Source of the DNA: Bradyrhizobium ivorense | Lineage (GTDB): Bacteria; Pseudomonadota; Alphaproteobacteria; Rhizobiales; Xanthobacteraceae | NCBI RefSeq assembly: GCF_900696085.1 | Contig: NZ_CAADFC020000030.1 | Location: 124,001-188,000 of the forward strand | Length of the DNA stretch: 64,000 nt | Direction: 5' to 3' | In this document: positions 63,877-64,000 of the stretch, one piece after another | Numbering within the stretch: position 1 is the first letter of the stretch | Layout: each line of letters starts with the position of its first letter | Notes under the pieces: generated by a model | Databases searched by the model: none | Seen by the model: only the letters and a program-made list of their open reading frames with translations | Told to the model about the DNA's origin: nothing | Translations under genes and position numbers: made by a program

Positions 63877-64000
63877 GCCATGCGGGCTGTTGTCTGTGAG
63901 CTCGGTCACTTGTTCCGACCCGGCGGTGTGATACGATCCGACGCGGGCTTCGGGGAGCCGAGGCGCCGGTTGCGCCTCGACATGCCAACTATGGTTTGCG

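Overview
The window is GC-rich, densely packed chromosomal DNA from an alphaproteobacterium, most likely Bradyrhizobium or a close relative. Support comes from a D-tartrate dehydratase whose active-site residues fall at the numbering I recall for the Bradyrhizobium japonicum enzyme, from small DUF6894 and DUF3297 proteins, from a GGAAC/CGTT stress-sigma promoter, and from intergenic palindromes of the kind scattered through Bradyrhizobium genomes. I see no rRNA, tRNA, CRISPR array, insertion sequence or phage gene. Nearly every gene has the same GC-rich third codon position, which creates long false frames on the opposite strand.

Region 1 (1-17.2 kb) is an alpha-glucan and trehalose island with two arms. 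Leftward from about 13.2 kb run glgE, a treS-maltokinase fusion, glgB, glgX, treZ and treY (treY leaves the window). Rightward run malQ and a GH15 hydrolase. Together they can convert trehalose to maltose, maltose-1-phosphate and branched alpha-glucan, and turn glucan back into trehalose by TreY/TreZ. A good EcfG-type promoter lies between the arms. Region 2 (17.2-21.9 kb) holds one very large RTX/Ig-like, probably secreted, repeat protein. Region 3 (21.9-29.3 kb) is a leftward hexose-phosphate operon: tal-pgi fusion, gnd, zwf, pgl, gntK and a HAD phosphatase.

Region 4 (29.5-38.2 kb) has two small exported proteins, the prkA-yeaH-spoVR stress trio, a branched-chain-amino-acid-type binding protein and a small membrane protein. 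Region 5 (38.2-43.7 kb) is a 2-oxoacid:ferredoxin oxidoreductase (korB, fused korA) overlapping a GltD-like FAD/ferredoxin protein, with an FNR/FixK-like box upstream, then a dimeric-barrel protein. Region 6 (43.9-46.3 kb) is a caspase-fold protein that has lost both catalytic residues, followed by two dispersed palindromes.

Region 7 (46.3-53.5 kb) is a PQQ locus: pqqA (26 codons, too short for ordinary ORF calling), pqqB, pqqC, pqqD, pqqE and an overlapping proline-iminopeptidase-like gene leftward; rightward a DUF6894 protein, a sorbosone/glucose-dehydrogenase-type beta-propeller and a di-haem cytochrome c that could use PQQ and accept its electrons. Region 8 (53.5-64 kb) carries an amidase, glutathione peroxidase, a DUF3297 protein, D-tartrate dehydratase, two polytopic membrane proteins (one behind a duplicated TetR-like operator), malonyl-CoA decarboxylase, an AraC regulator and a divergent MFS transporter whose 5' end contains a 15-bp tandem repeat.

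Nothing here is clearly a new defence or mobile system. The most interesting leads are the catalytically dead caspase-like protein, the peptidase embedded in the pqq operon, the operator pair at 58.87-58.91 kb and the KorAB/FAD-ferredoxin complex.
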